Positions 44,350 through 56,754 of a stretch of 64,000 nucleotides of DNA are shown one piece after another. The notes under the pieces were generated by a model that was not told where the DNA came from, searched no databases, and saw only the letters and a list, made by a program, of their open reading frames with translations. Positions within the stretch are counted from its first letter, which is position 1. The number at the start of each line of letters is the position of its first letter. The position numbers were made by a program, and so were the translations under genes. The stretch is from Dillenia suffruticosa. Its lineage: Eukaryota > Streptophyta > Magnoliopsida > Dilleniales > Dilleniaceae. The stretch covers positions 8,045,501 to 8,109,500 of the forward strand of contig JAVTVX010000031.1 of the NCBI GenBank assembly GCA_033439265.1, given 5' to 3'.

Positions 44350-47059
44350 TGTAAGATCTCAATCTTGGGAAATATTAAGGCATGCATTTTCGTTTATATT
44401 TCTATTTATCACGCTTAAAGTTGTTTGCATCGCATTATATCGTATTGTGATAAATTAGATGCGCTATGATTTTTATTGATGATTTTAAATAGAGATCCAG
44501 TATTTTAAAATTAGTATAGATTATGAAACATATTGACTTGTGGAACGATCAGAAAAATATAACAAGAGAACCGAATTAGAATTTGATTTGAGACCTACAA
44601 AAGAAAAAGAAAAAAAAAGAAAAGGAAAAGAAAAATAAAAATAAAATAAAATAAAAATAATAATAATTTGAGACACTATGACACTTCATTACTTAATATA
44701 TGGCAACCTTACCTTGACACCTCACAATGCTTGGGCCCCGCATAGCACTTAGGTAGATGGAAAGGGATGGAGAAAGAGCTTAAACATAACAAATGTCTTC
44801 TTCAAGTTTCATTTTCGGCCTCCATCTTTTTACTTCAAAAACATACCCTAATCTCCATTAAAACAACCCTTTAAACTTGAAATAATACACCTTCATCCAT
44901 GTATATGGTAACCCTAGCCTTTGGGAAATAAAAGAAAGTGCAAAATACCTAAAGAACAAGTTAGAAATCCAAAGGAAGCTTGAAAAGGAAAAAAAGGAAA
45001 ACTCAAGGGAAGAATTGCAAGTTTAAGGCAAGTACCTTGTATGTTTTTATTAAATTGATGTCTAATAATTCTATAGAACATATTTTTGATATAATTGTGC
45101 TGCTGAAATTTGGAGGAAATGAATTAGGGAAAAGAAAATCCTGTCGTTGGATGAAACTCTAAAAATTTTGTTTGCTGTATAGTCTGATCATGTCCTATTA
45201 TTTATCCAATATTTTTCTCTGCACAACTGAAAATCGAGTATGGTTTTCTCCTAATGAAACTAGACTTTTATAGCTTTACAATGAGATATGATTTATAGAG
45301 TTTTCAGAAGAATTGGATTTTTGGTAAATTTTTAAAATAACATATTCTTTGTAGAAAATTTGTTCTATTCATACCATCACCATGCCTTATTTTTTATTCA
45401 ATATCTTTTTCTGTACAACTAGAAATTTAGTATGGTTTTCTTTGAAAAAACTAAACTTCCATATCTTTAAAATGACATAGGATTCGAAAATTTACATTAA
45501 GAAATGAATTTTTGGTTAATTTTCAAAGTGGCACATTCTTTGCAGAAAATCCTATTTCTACCTGTTTTGTGCTAACTTTGCTTCGATTTTAAGCTATCTT
45601 CTATGTTGAATTAGGCTAAGCTCTGAACATAGAAATTATAGTCCTACCTCTTATATTCAAATACCCGTTGAAATTAGCCTAATCTGATATGTGTAGAAAA
45701 AGTTACATTATATATTTTAAGACTATGCAAGATGTAAGGTGAATTCGAATTGTAAAATTTATTGGTTTGAGTATCATTGAATGATTGGAATTGAACCTGG
45801 CTATAAACATGGAAGTTATAGCCCCATGACTTAGCTTTAAATGATATTTAGAATTTCCTTAAATTGAGTATTGTAGTTCAAGTTATGTCATTTTCCTAAA
45901 ACTTCTCGTGTTGAAAACTATTGAACAAATTTTTGGATGCACAACGAGTTGTATGGCATGCATAATTATGATGTTGAATTACAATTTGTGTAGAACTTCT
46001 GATGAATTATGGTTATTGTATCTGGGAATCATGAAGAAATATAAAAAGAAAGTGATAATACCAGAATACCTCCGAAAGCTTTATGAAGCCTGCAGGCAAA
46101 TCTTGAGGTGTATAGTTGGCAAATAGGGTTCTGAAAGCTTTGCGAAGCCTGCGGGCGAAGCTTAAAGAGCTATGGATATATTTTTTCTCCTTACGAGGGT
46201 AGAATTAGAAACATGTGAAGTGTTTGAGGTGTTTAACCTAAAAAGATCTAGATTTCATTTAGGATTATTGAATTTTGGCTTGCTCTTCCAAACCTTCATA
46301 CACTACCTTAGTTCGACGTTCTATACCTTTCTTTAATTATTAAGTGGAAGGAAACAATGAATATGAGAAAGAATAATGGCTTCATCAGTAACTATCATAA
46401 TTGCTTGCTTAAGAGTGATGGTGATAATGTGCATCTTTGGTGCTATCTGTAAATTTATAATAATGTATGAGGATCTTGATATCTTGATATCTATTTTTTT
46501 GCTATGCATGCCATTGGTTCCCCATGTACTTGTTCAGTTTATACTGATCTCGATATTCTTATTTTCAGGTAATCAGAGAGACAAGAGAGAATTGCAGCGT
46601 AGAGACCCTTGAGCCAAGGGATTTCATTCCCTACTTTTTTCTGACCTATTGTAGTATTAAGGCATGTGCTTTTGTGTTTGTTTTGGATTTGTATGAGTAC
46701 TTGTTATATGTAAAAGAATAGTTGGAGACTATATGTATAGTTTTGGTTTATGTTGAGATTATATTCCATAGTGTGTTACTGGATAGCTGGGAGAGCCATT
46801 AATACTAGTTTGTTTGATAGTAAAGGTGTCTTGTTTATCTTATAAGGTTTTATATCGACCCCAGGTGACTAAATAGTCACTAAATAGGAGAGACTCTACC
46901 GTTATTTTATTTGAAAAGAACAAGCAATTTATTTTCTTTTAATATAAATCTCCTTCCGTGTTATCATATACGGGAAGTGCGACTGTAGCGAGTCCAGACA
47001 TCGCATTTTAATTGGGTCAATTGTTTTTACATTTGTACGTTTATCTCCTTTTGCTAGTG
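44350..47059 (+). repeat. Chromovirus 3' LTR, probably truncated
   Basis: Starts TGTAAGATCTCAATCTTGGG immediately after the purine tract. The right end is undefined: no GTGACA terminus is found before Tat/Ogre coding sequence begins near 47060, so the boundary is approximate. Contains a diverged tandem duplication at 45178-45555 and no genes; open frames at 44980, 45908 and 46376 have no recognisable domain. Confidence 0.6.
45178..45555. repeat. Diverged tandem duplication (about 185-bp unit) in the LTR
   Basis: Two units share CCTTATTTTTTATTCAATAT-like, TGTACAACT-GAAAAT-AGTATGG, ATGAAACTAGACTT and CACATTCTTTGCAGAAAATC blocks in the same order, with about one in five bases differing by eye. 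Each ends with a TCTTTG(C/T)AGAAAAT block. Confidence 0.75.
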
Positions 47060-48553
47060 AAACACTACCAAGCACTAAATATATAAAGGTCAAATTCAGA
47101 ATGTCCTTGGAGATCGTGACACTTCATGGAGACCCCAATACATTAACTGTCTCCATAATGGGAGAAAAGGGGAAATCTTGGCAATAGACACTATAGAACT
47201 CAGAGATGACACCAAGTAACAATCGAAACGTCAATTTGGAGAGGAGGTAATTGAAGTTCCTATCACTAACACACCCGATCAAACCGTCCAGGTCGATGCC
47301 CTCATATTGACATCCCTTCAGAAGATAATCATTGATTGTCTGAGACGCCATTCTAGAGTCTTCACGTGGTCCCTCAAAGACATACCAGGCATTCACCCCT
47401 AAGTTATGTTCATAAGTTAACTGTAGATGCCAGTTGCAAGCCCGTCAAGAAAAAGAAAATGGTGTTCATATTGGAGCGCCAATATGCTATACAAGAAGAG
47501 ATTCAAAAGATTTTAACAATAGGGTTCATTCATGAGGTAGAATACTCCATGTGGTTAGTTAATGTAGTTATGGTGAAAAAAGCAAATAGGAAATGGAGAA
47601 TATGCATAGACTTCACCGATCTCAATAAAGTATGTCCAAAGGATAGTTATCCACTCCCTAATATTGATAAATTGGTCGACAATTCGTCTGGTCACCAGCT
47701 CTTGAGTTTCATGGATACATACTCTAATTACAATCAAATACGTATGACCTCTAAAAATAAGGAAAAAACTAGTTTCATTATGGAGTTTAGTACATATGTT
47801 ACAAAGTCATGCCGTTCGGCCTCAAGAACGCCAGGATGACCTTTCAACGCCTAGTTAACAAGGTATTCCATGAACAAGTCGATAAAAACATGGAGGTCTA
47901 AGTCAACGACATGTTCGTCAAAAGCTCTAATACCAACAATCTCGTCGTGGACGCAGAAGAGACATTTCAAACATTAGAATGATACAACATGAGGCTGAAT
48001 CCTTCGAAGAGCACCTTCGAGATCACATCCGAGAAATTCCTAAGCTTTGTAATTACCAATTAGGGAATTGAGGCAAATCCAGAGAAAATTCAAGCCATAT
48101 TAGACATGACACGATCGAGGATAGTGAAAGACATGCAACGCCTCACGGGTAGGATTATAGCCCTAAATTGATTCACGTTGAAAGTGGAAAAAATGTATAA
48201 ACCCTTTTACGATACTTTCAAGAAGTTTTAGAAGTTCGCATGGATGCCTGAGTGTCAGGCTACATTCGAAAGGCTCAAAGAGTATCTCATGTGGGTCCCG
48301 CTCCTCTCTCGACCGGTCCTTGGTCAGAAACTATACCTCTGTCTTTCTATTTCTGATCATGCACTCTGCTTTGTCTTGTGAGGCACGAATCCTCCATACA
48401 AAAACGGATATACTATATCAACCGTATACTCCATGAGTCTAAGGTGAACTACAGATCCATCGAGAAGATAGTTTTTGCCTTGGTCACCACCGTCAGGCAT
48501 CTCCAACCTTACTTCCAAGCCCATACCATTGGGGTATTGAACTAGGCGAGTTT
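47060..48553 (+). pseudogene. pol: Tat/Ogre-lineage gypsy RT and RNase H fragment
   Basis: Begins with VQVDALILTSLQKIIIDCLR and RVFTWSLKDIPGIHP, the linker before RT in this lineage. RT: VDASCKPVKKKKMVFILERQ, IGFIHEVEYSMWLVNVVMVK, KWRICIDFTDLNKVCPKDSY, LVDNSSGHQLLSFMDTYSNY. A frameshift follows near 47800 (VMPFGLKNARMTFQRLVNK in another frame). The catalytic YVDDM site reads stop-VNDM (near 47895-47912): Y is TAA and the first D is N, so the enzyme is dead. Thumb and RNase H: FLSFVITN-stop-GIEANPEKI, MQRLTGRIIALN, ERLKEYLMWVPLLSRPV, LYLCLSISDHALCFVL. Cut at 48553 by an LTR. Nothing else of the element is in the window. Confidence 0.87.
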
Positions 48554-49834
48554 TGTCATGCCCCGATCCTCAATCCAAGACGGTGAACAGTCACCTGTTC
48601 CCTCGTATACTGCCCATAATATGACACGTATCTTGAGGTAACGCAAGACTATTAAAACATAATCTTTCAAAACGCATTTTTTCCAAGTAAACATTTACAA
48701 TTAATAATATACGAGTATGCAAATCAGAATGAGAGTCTCAATTCATAACACGAATGCAGTCATATCATATATGGTCAATCTAAAATTTCTCATATATATA
48801 TTCAGCGGAAGATGGAAAAGTACCGTATCTAAGTCTCTGACAAACCAAGTATGTTAAAATTTTTCCTAACGTGTCCCTCTAGTAGTCTATCTTTGTTACA
48901 ATTTCAAGAGTAGGGTGAGTATTTGGAAATTTTAGTGAGTGAGAGGTGGATATCATGAAATTAATACGTGTGGTGAGCAGTGGAGTGTCAAAATCAGTAT
49001 AACAGATACATTTTTAAAATTTTATATGAAATTTTCAAACAATGTGTTATGTAACCACTATGATTTTCTATAATTATCATAATTAACCGCTAATTTCATG
49101 AATTACTACATTGATTTATTATTGTTACCATAATTTACTACTTTTGCCATGATTTCCTACTGTTTCATCAATGTATGTGATTGTGATTGTTATATAAGTT
49201 ACTACGTGTGGAGATAGTTCGAGTAAGTAAAAACTTTGTCGAATATCAAAACGTATACCGGTAGCACCCTATTATTGTGGATAGGAGGTTTGTCCACATA
49301 ATATGGGAGAGACCATTAGGCATTTTCAGAATTGGACCTCCTAGGAGGGATAAGGAGACTATTCTTGTGGAGAGATAAGACGAAAGTAAACTGTTCTTAT
49401 ACTGATTGTATTAATATTATTATTCAAATATGCATGTTGTTACTGCATATAAAGATTTCTCAAAAAAAAAAAAAATTCAATAAAACCGTTATCATATAAT
49501 TTTTATATTGAATTTTTCTACACATGCACACACGTATCTTATTAGACTATTAAGCTCACACCAAAAATTCTTTTATATCCTGTAGGAACAAAGACCGAGG
49601 AAGATTAATGGATATGGATAGGGATAGTTTCGTGATGGTTAACCTCTCTAGTATAAAAATTCTACTACTTTATCATGTATAAAAAACTTTTTGTAATATG
49701 CAGTGATTAAGATAAATGAAAGTTCTATTATTTTAGTATGACTTTCATACCATGCAAAGTGACTGACCCCGGTGAGAACCAGGCAATCCGTCGCCGATGA
49801 AGCCCCAGCGAAGGGGTGGATTTAGGGCGTGACA
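48554..49834 (-). repeat. LTR of a gypsy element with non-matching flanks
   Basis: Starts TGTCATGCCCCGATCCTC and ends TTTAGGGCGTGACA, i.e. TG...CA; the reverse complement starts TGTCACGCCCTAAATCC, suggesting - orientation. Its right 750 bases are close to the right part of the solo LTR at 51168-53007. Its flanking five bases differ (AGTTT and AAAAG), and the flanks are two different elements (Tat/Ogre left, Copia right). So it did not simply insert here: recombination between two LTR copies, or a deletion, is likely. Confidence 0.65.
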
Positions 49835-51167
49835 AAAAGTACTATGGATTTGTAACCATAGATGATTATTCTAAATACACATGGGTGTTATTCTTGGTAA
49901 AAAAGAAAAGGCAAGCAATGCCTTTATTAAACTATGTAAAAAAGTCCAAAATGAGAAAGATGCTCAATTATGAGTATCAGGAGTAACCATGGAAAGGAGT
50001 TGAGAATAAAACAATGGAAAACTTCTGTGAAGAGTATGACGTAGACCATAACTTCTCAGCTCTCAAGATACCCTGGTTTGTAGAGAAAAAGAATAAGACT
50101 TTAGAAGAAATGGGTAGGACAATACTCTGTGAGCATAATCTATCTCAGTGGACAGAAACTGTTAATACTGCATGTTACATTCTGAATTGAGCATTAATAA
50201 GACCTATACTTAAGAATAACTCATATGAGTTTTACAAAGGAAGAAAACCTAACATAACATACTGCCATATTTTCAGATATAAGTGCTATGTGCTGAACAA
50301 TGGCAATGATTCCTTAGGTAAGTTTGATGTTAAAAGTGATGAAGATATCTTTTTAGGATATTCAACTAGCAGTAAAACTTATAAGGTTTATAATAAGAGG
50401 ATCATGATGGATAAGAAATCAATTCATGTTGAGTTTGAAGAAAATGACATCGTAGACAAAAAGAGCCTTGATGATGATGTACTAGATGAGTTAATTAAGG
50501 AACTTGAGGCTCCAAAAAATGAAAATACTAAGAAAGAAATCTCTGAAGTGGAAGAAAAAGTAAAAAATGAACAAAAAAAAACTCCTAAAGTACATGAGAT
50601 CAAATTTCCTATAGTAAGAAAAAGTGTAAATATAGAAAATATAATAAAAAATATAGAATTTGAAGTTAAAACTAGGTTAACTCTTTAAAATCAGTGTGAA
50701 TATACAGTATTCATTTCCAACATAGAACCTAAAAGTGTCAATGAATCTATATTAGATAAAAATTGGATTCTGCCAATGCAGGAGAAGCTAAATCAATTCG
50801 AAAGAAATAAAATTTGGGATTTAGTTTTTAGGCCTAAAGATCATGCAGCAATGGGAACAAAATGAGTGTTTAGGAATAAGCTTGATGAAAATGGGATGAT
50901 AACTAAAAATAAAGCAACATTAATAGCAAATGGATATAGTTAGGAAGAAGGGATTGATTGTGATGAGATTTATACCCCTGTGGCTAGATTAGAAGCCAAA
51001 AGGATGTTTCTTGCCTTATTTGTTTGATAAACTTTAGGTTATATGAAATAGTTATTAATTGTGCATTTCTAAATGGAATCATTGTGGAGATAGTATATGT
51101 AGAGCAACCATCAGATTTTGAACATCCTAAACATCCATACCATGTTTATAAATTGTCAAAAGTATTG
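49835..51167 (+). pseudogene. pol: Copia integrase and N-terminal RT, broken
   Basis: Integrase core: YYGFVTIDDYSKYTWVLFLV (catalytic D of the DDY block), the degraded second D region, then NFSALKIPWFVEKKNKTLEE, where the family has P-Q-Q-N-G-V-V-E-R-K-N; catalytic E in KNKTLEEMGRT. GRKPNITYCHIFRYKCYVLN and DEDIFLGYSTSSKTYKVYN are the conserved C-terminal GKRP/GYS blocks. An acidic K/E-rich linker (50440-50600) leads to RT: KLNQFERNKIWDLVFRPKDH, TKNKATLIANGYS-stop-EEG, DCDEIYTPVARLEAKRMFLA. TAG after NGYS is at a Q position. The frame is interrupted about six times and is cut within the RT palm by the solo LTR. Confidence 0.87.
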
Positions 51168-53007
51168 TGTCACATATCATAATTTAGTTGTAAGAAATAA
51201 CTTATTATTAATAATGAAATGAGGATGTTACCTGAAACATATGAATTGGATACGAAATCGAATATTTAGAATATTAAAAACCTAGCTTTGACCAGTTCGC
51301 TGGAAATTAAATATCTTAAAAATGAGGTTTTTGAAATGTTTAGAAAACAATGAGGAAAAGTCCTGATAATTGTTTCTCATATATCAAACAAGTGAAAATA
51401 TATTTTTAAAAAATTTTTCTAAGTCATTAGTTTTTCAAATAAAAGTCAACAAAGTTAACCGTTTCAAGTTTTGTTCTTGAAAGGGAGAGTTGACTTTTTA
51501 TTTTTAAGAAATTAGGTTCTGAAACTATTTTTATTGAATCCAAATGGGGGTATTTCCTTATATATGTATGATTTTTAAGTAAATGAACTAAAATAACAAG
51601 GGTATTTTCTTATTTACGTGTAATTTTTAAGTAAATGAACTAAAATAACATAAATACATTTACTTAAATGATATTATATGGAAATAAATACCAAAACTGC
51701 TGAGTACCTAAAACACATTGGATCTTGACACCCAAACATGGTCATCGACCACTTTACCACAGATAAGCCAACCATCGGCAATGTCACCGTCCATATTAAA
51801 AATGTGATGAATATGTGTCACTTGAGTAGTTAATTTGTATTTTACTTTCTCCATCCACTTGAAATATGTTACTTACTTGAAGTAGTCAATTTGCATTCGA
51901 CCTCCTCTATCCACATGACACATATTTGGACACTTATCAAGTGCATATTTTTCTCATGCCACCACATGACATATGGAAGGACACATGGCTTACATCTAGA
52001 ACAAGAACTTTGCATGATCAACAAGTGTCCTAACACTTGGCAAAGATCTATTATCCAACTTAACCTATAAATACCCCTTCCTCCTTCCATTCCCTGAACC
52101 AATTCAGCCAAAAGAAAAGGAAAAAAAGAAAGAGAGAGAAAGGAAGAGAGAAAGAGAAAAAGAGAAGAAGAAAAACAAGGAGAAGAAAAGAGAAAAAGGT
52201 AAAAGGAAAGAGCAAACTAGTTAAAGATCTTGGTTAACTCTTTGAGATGAGTGTTCTTTGTATTCATATATTTTTATGCATAACTAACGTGATTTTCTAC
52301 TACAACCGTGATTTTCTGCTACAATTATGATTTACTACTGTTATAATGAATTTCTTACTACTGCATCAATGTATGTGTTTGTGTTTGTTATATAAGCCGA
52401 TGTGTGTGGAGATAGTTTGAGCAAGTAAGGACTTTGCCGAACGTCAAAATACATACTGTTAGCACCCCATTAATGTGGATAAGAGGTTTGTCCACTTATT
52501 ACAAGGGAGTGTGATAGGCTTTTCCGAAAATGGATTTCGTGGGAGGGATAAGAAGAACATTCTAGTAATGGAGAGATAAAACGAAAGTGAGCTGTCTAAA
52601 TTATTATGTGTTACCGTTATTATTGTTTTAAAAGTTTTCACAAGATTTTACTATGAAAATTTTATCATAGAATTTTACAAAAAAAGTTTTCCACACATGC
52701 ACATACGGACCTTACTGGACTATCAAACTCACATCAAAAATTATTTTTAGATCCTACAGGAACAAAGGTCGAGAAGGACTAGATGAATGGGTGGAGATAG
52801 TTTTGTTATAGATAACCTTTCTAGTATAGAGTTCTGCTACTTTGTCATGTATAAGAAAATTTTTATAATATACAGTGATTTAAATAAATAAAAAATCTAT
52901 TATTTTAGTATGACTTCTACTGCTATGCAAATGATTGAGTCTTGGTGAGAACTAGACAATCCGTCGCTGATGAAGCCTCGACGAGGGGGTGGATTTGGGG
53001 CGTAACA
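51168..53007. mobile_element. Solo LTR, 1.84 kb, inserted in copia RT
   Basis: Runs from TGTCACATATCATAATTT to TTTGGGGCGTAACA, flanked by 5-bp duplications TATTG (51163-51167 and 53008-53012). Removing it and one TATTG rejoins the RT frame (YKLSKV before, copia YGLKQ-type block after). Its right part, from about 52270, matches the right part of 49070-49834, so both belong to one gypsy LTR family. The A/G-rich stretch 52105-52215 is low-complexity. No gene inside. Confidence 0.85.
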
Positions 53008-53012
53008 TATTG

Positions 53013-54060
53013 TATAGTCTAAAATAAACCTAGAGCATGATATAAAAGGTTGAGCAATTTTCTACTTGAGAACGAGTTTAAAAGAGATAAGATTGATATA
53101 ATCTTGTTCATTAAGTGAAAAGGCAAAGAAATGCTGATTGTACATATCTATGTTGATGACATAGTCTTTATAGCCACCAATGAAAAACTTTGCCAAGAGT
53201 TTGCTCAAGTTATGCATGCTGAATTTGATATGAGTATGATGAGAGAACTCAATTACTTCTTAGAACTGCAGATAAAGTAAAATGAGGAAGGGATTTTCAT
53301 TAGTAAATCTAAATTTACTAAAGAATTAGGGAAGAAATTTGGCTTAGGAGATGCCAAGGAGAGTGCAACACCCATGAGCACAACGGTAAAAGTAAACAAG
53401 GATAAGGAACCAGTATGCACTAAGTTATATAGGAGTATGATAGATTCTTTACTATACCTGATAGCCTGTAGGCCTAACATACTATATAGCATTTGTTTAT
53501 GTGCTAGATTTCAAACAAATCCTAAGAAATCACATTTATTTGCAGTAAAGAGAATATTGAGATATGTTAAGAACACTTGCAGTCTAGGCATCTGGTGTGA
53601 TAGAAGATCATCATTTGAACCTCATGGATATAGGGATGCATACTTTTCTGGATGCGAAATGGATAGGAAGAGCACTAGTGATACATGCTGATTCTTTGAA
53701 AGTATGTTAGTGTCTTGGTTTTTTAGGAACAAAATTGTATAGCGACATCAACCACTAAGGCAGAGTACATTGCTGCTGGATACTGCTGTGCTCAAGTGAT
53801 ATTGATTCAATATCAGATAAAAGATTATGGATTGGATTTAGACTATACACCTATTAGGTGTGATAATATTAGTGCAATCGATTTAATTAAAAACTCAGTC
53901 TATCACTCAAGAATAAAGTACATTGAAGTAAGATATCACTTTATAAGAGACCATATGCTAAAAGCAGATATAACTCTTGGGTACATAGAAACAGATAAAC
54001 AAATTGCGGATATATTTACAAACCTTTAGACAAAAACAAATTTTATGACTTAGGAAGAGA
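53013..54060 (+). pseudogene. pol: Copia RT (C-terminal part) and RNase H, broken
   Basis: RT palm: EMLIVHIYVDDIVFIATNEK with the catalytic Y-V-D-D at 53149-53160, FDMSMMRELNYFLELQIK, stop, NEEGIFISKSKFTKELGKKF, ATPMSTTVKVNKDKEPV, LYRSMIDSLLYLIACRPNIL, CLCARFQTNPKKSHLFAVKR, RILRYVKNTCSLGIW. RNase H: DRKSTSDTC-stop-FFES, TTKAEYIAAGYCCAQVI, IRCDNISAIDLIKNSVYHSR, EVRYHFIRDH, ETDKQIADIFTN. The K-Y-I-E-V-R-Y-H-F-I-R-D block identifies the copia type. Stops at 53278 and elsewhere. Confidence 0.9.
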
Positions 54061-54872
54061 ATTAAGAATGATAGAAATAGAAAATGAAGATTTAAAAATG
54101 AGAAAGATAAAATTGAACCAAAAATAAAGTATCAGAAAATTAGGGGAGTAATGTTGAACAAATGTCGACACTTTGAGCATATTTTTTAACATATCAAGTG
54201 TTTTGATGAATGATGTATCGACATATTACATGAATATGTTGAACACATGTGTTTATGTTTACATACTGAATAGATATGTTGAATATTCTATGTGTTTGTG
54301 TGTATAGATCTCGACAAGTTAGGTTAATGTGTCGAATACTATATCTATTTGAAGAATGATGTCCGACATGTGAGACATTGTGTTGACATGCCTCAAAAGG
54401 CTTGTCAAATAGAGTGGAATGAACATTGTGTCAACATTTTATATCACAGATGACTCATGTCGATACACCTATTTTATGGTGTTGACATTACACTCACAAA
54501 CAAGTTATGCTTATTCTAAAGTATTGACATGCTAGAGCATGCCGACATACCCGTTTATGGTGTCGACATGCTGGCTAACATTTGAATAGCTAGAAAGGGA
54601 TTCGACATGCCTTTAAATATCCCAAACATGATTTCAAATTCTTTCATTCAAAACCTTAATCGTAAAATCTAATCCAAAGTTCATATCGTCTCTGACCGAG
54701 AACCAACCCAAAATTGAATACGTGTTTAAATTTAGGATCGACTCTTCATATTCCTTTCCAAATTTAAAGACCTAAAATTAACGACTCTCCCTATCCTCTC
54801 ACGCACGAATCCTAAATTTTCTCTCTCACCCTCAATGATCAACAATCTCATCTCCCTTGATTTTCTTCACGA
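54061..54872 (+). other. Post-pol region with repeated TGTCGACA-type palindromes
   Basis: No gene. After a purine tract (AAATTAGGGGAGTAA, to 54151) the sequence starts TGTTGAACAAATGTCGACAC, which looks like an LTR start. Over 500 bases there are many close relatives of TGTCGACAT (for example at 54163, 54538, 54561, 54600). The same words recur in the Copia LTR at 56755-58053. I cannot settle whether this is an LTR start or internal sequence; the 3' part (54620-54870) reads like a 5' leader. Confidence 0.45.
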
Positions 54873-54878
54873 TCACGA

Positions 54879-55806
54879 ATGAAGAAAACTATCTCTTTTC
54901 GTCACTTTCTCTTAATCGAAGGAAACCCTAGCTTCTCTCTCCGCTTCAATTTTCAACCCATGGCCGGAAATAATTCAGAGTTCAATCATGAAGATTTCCC
55001 ATCAAGATGCCATAGTGAGTCCTTCATTCAAAAATTTCTTTCCAAATCTATGTTTTTGGTAAAGTTATTGATTGGGATTTCTTAGTGAGTATCAACTTTC
55101 TTTACGGAGGATACATCATGAAAACATGTCCTATTAGTCTTATCTTTCCATTCTATTCTTATGAAAGGCCGGTAAAGATATTTTGCAATAACATAGAAGA
55201 TTACTAAGGGAGTAAACAAGAAAGAGAAAAAAAATGATATAAACATACAAGATGCTAGATAAGGAAGTATGTTCCAAAAGTATCTTGGAGGAACCAAAAT
55301 AGTAGTAACATCAACACTGATCAGTAAAATAAGTGGCGAGTGTGGATACCTTACTCTCAATACGAAAAATTTCTAAAGACCCATCTCATAGAAGATGTTA
55401 GAATAGTATTCAAGAATGTCTAAGTCAAAATAGTCAAATATGAAGTTGCATCCCAAGATTTATACGAAAGACTACTTCACCGCATAGTTATTCACTGCTT
55501 GAGATCTACGACAGACAAACATCACATAATTACCGAGGAAGATTATTGGATAATGACATGTCTTATGCAAAACAAGAATTTAGGACTCCATTTCCTAATT
55601 CCTCTCCTCATGAAAACAATAGGAAAAACCAAAGAAGGAAATCTACTTTATGCTCCTATCATCACAGACGTGCTCTTCAAGTTTGGAATAGATTTATCAA
55701 ACGAAACAGGAATAGCACCTAATCCTAATCTTACCACTGGGGATTCCTCACTCTTTAAAAATCCTAATCCTACTCTACTTCAACCCACTTCTTTCTTACC
55801 TCCTTG
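54879..55806 (+). pseudogene. Extra ORF after copia pol, plant transposon-protein-like
   Basis: Starts MKKTISFRHFLLIEGNPS or, more likely, at MAGNNSEFNHEDFPSRCHSE (54961), then breaks at 55085. The readable C-terminal part is 55440-55806: QDLYERLLHRIVIHCLRSTT, HHIITEEDYWIMTCLMQNKN, LGLHFLIPLLMKTIGKTK, LLYAPIITDVLFKFGIDLSN. This pattern (L-R-x-x-x, H, T-E-x-D, W-x-L-M, P-x-L-I, L-P-Y-x-x-L-I-T-x-x-L-x-x-F-x-I-D) resembles the putative plant transposon protein domain often found near retrotransposons. SIRE-type Copia elements carry an extra env-like ORF in this position; whether this is one of those or a captured host-like domain is open. Confidence 0.5.
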
Positions 55807-56754
55807 ATCTTAAAAATCAATCAATAATGAAGCTGACACCTCTAGTATCTCACACTAGGCAGACAATGATTTGAAGCATTGATTCCTTCAAATGTAAAAT
55901 GAACTATCTCGACTGCAAAAAAGAGTAAACAAATTGGAAGAGAAGCTAAACGCCTTAGTTGATGGGAAACATTCATCTAATGAACAGTGATCTAGGAGAG
56001 TACAAGTTTGCTTATCTCATGTTCTCATGTATCTCCCTCTCTCTCTCTAAATTATCCGTGTGTTGATGATACTTAGATATTGTTTGAACTTGTATGTATG
56101 GATTTGTAAACTTGTATTTCTTTGTGGCCTATGATGGCCTGGATACTTTGATGCACCAATACTTTACTGCTTGTCCACTTGTCAGAATTGTAATCTGAGT
56201 GCTACAAAAATATTTAGATATGTGAGAAAACTTTACTAACTCTGTGCTTATAAATATGATGCCTCCTAGTATGGTGGATTGAACTCCTATCTATATGAAT
56301 CGTCTTGGCATCTATATGCACTTGCTTATGCTTACGTATGCTTATACTCCTACTGAATTGTCCATGCCTAGATTTAGTACTCTCAAAGATTATTTTCTTG
56401 GTATCAAAATTTACACTCACCTAAGGTACTTTGACACATTCAGGGGGAGTTTTTAACTCCAGAATAGGTCAATGACCTTGAATTTGGAACATTTTTTACC
56501 TCTACAGTTTTCTCAGTGCTACGCATTCTTTTTGTTGATGATGAAAAGGGGGAGAAATACTAACAATATAAGGGGGAGATAGTATGACCCTAGGAAATTT
56601 TTGTGTGCTCATTGCACAAGAAATACGGAGAGAAAACCCTAAGAAAATAGAGCTCAAAGTTAGGGGAGACTTAGAAGAACTCTAAGGAACAATCACAAAA
56701 TGTGACAACTTCCAAATTCTACAAGGTTTTTGTCATCATAAAAAATGAAGAGAT
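55807..56754 (+). other. Non-coding region with repeated GGGGGAG tracts
   Basis: Between the extra ORF and the Copia LTR. Three purine-rich tracts, CAGGGGGAGTTT (about 56441), AAAGGGGGAGAAAT (about 56547) and AAGGGGGAGATAG (about 56570), look like multiple polypurine tracts. Nothing coding is recognised. Confidence 0.5.

Larger units (their letters stand above)
49835..54060 (+). mobile_element. SIRE/Maximus-type Ty1/copia pol, split by a solo LTR
   Basis: Integrase core and C-terminus (49835-50688), RT up to 51167, RT continued from 53013 and RNase H to about 54030: the copia gene order (integrase before RT). The 5' LTR, gag, protease and the first part of integrase are missing at the 49834 junction. 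The 3' side runs on into a repeat-rich region and an extra ORF. Several stops; inactive. Confidence 0.87.

Noticed and set aside
54152-54872. Definite LTR of the Copia element
   Set aside because: The start TGTTGAACA and the preceding purine tract are suggestive, but no matching right end or second copy can be delimited, and an ORF leader seems to lie inside.
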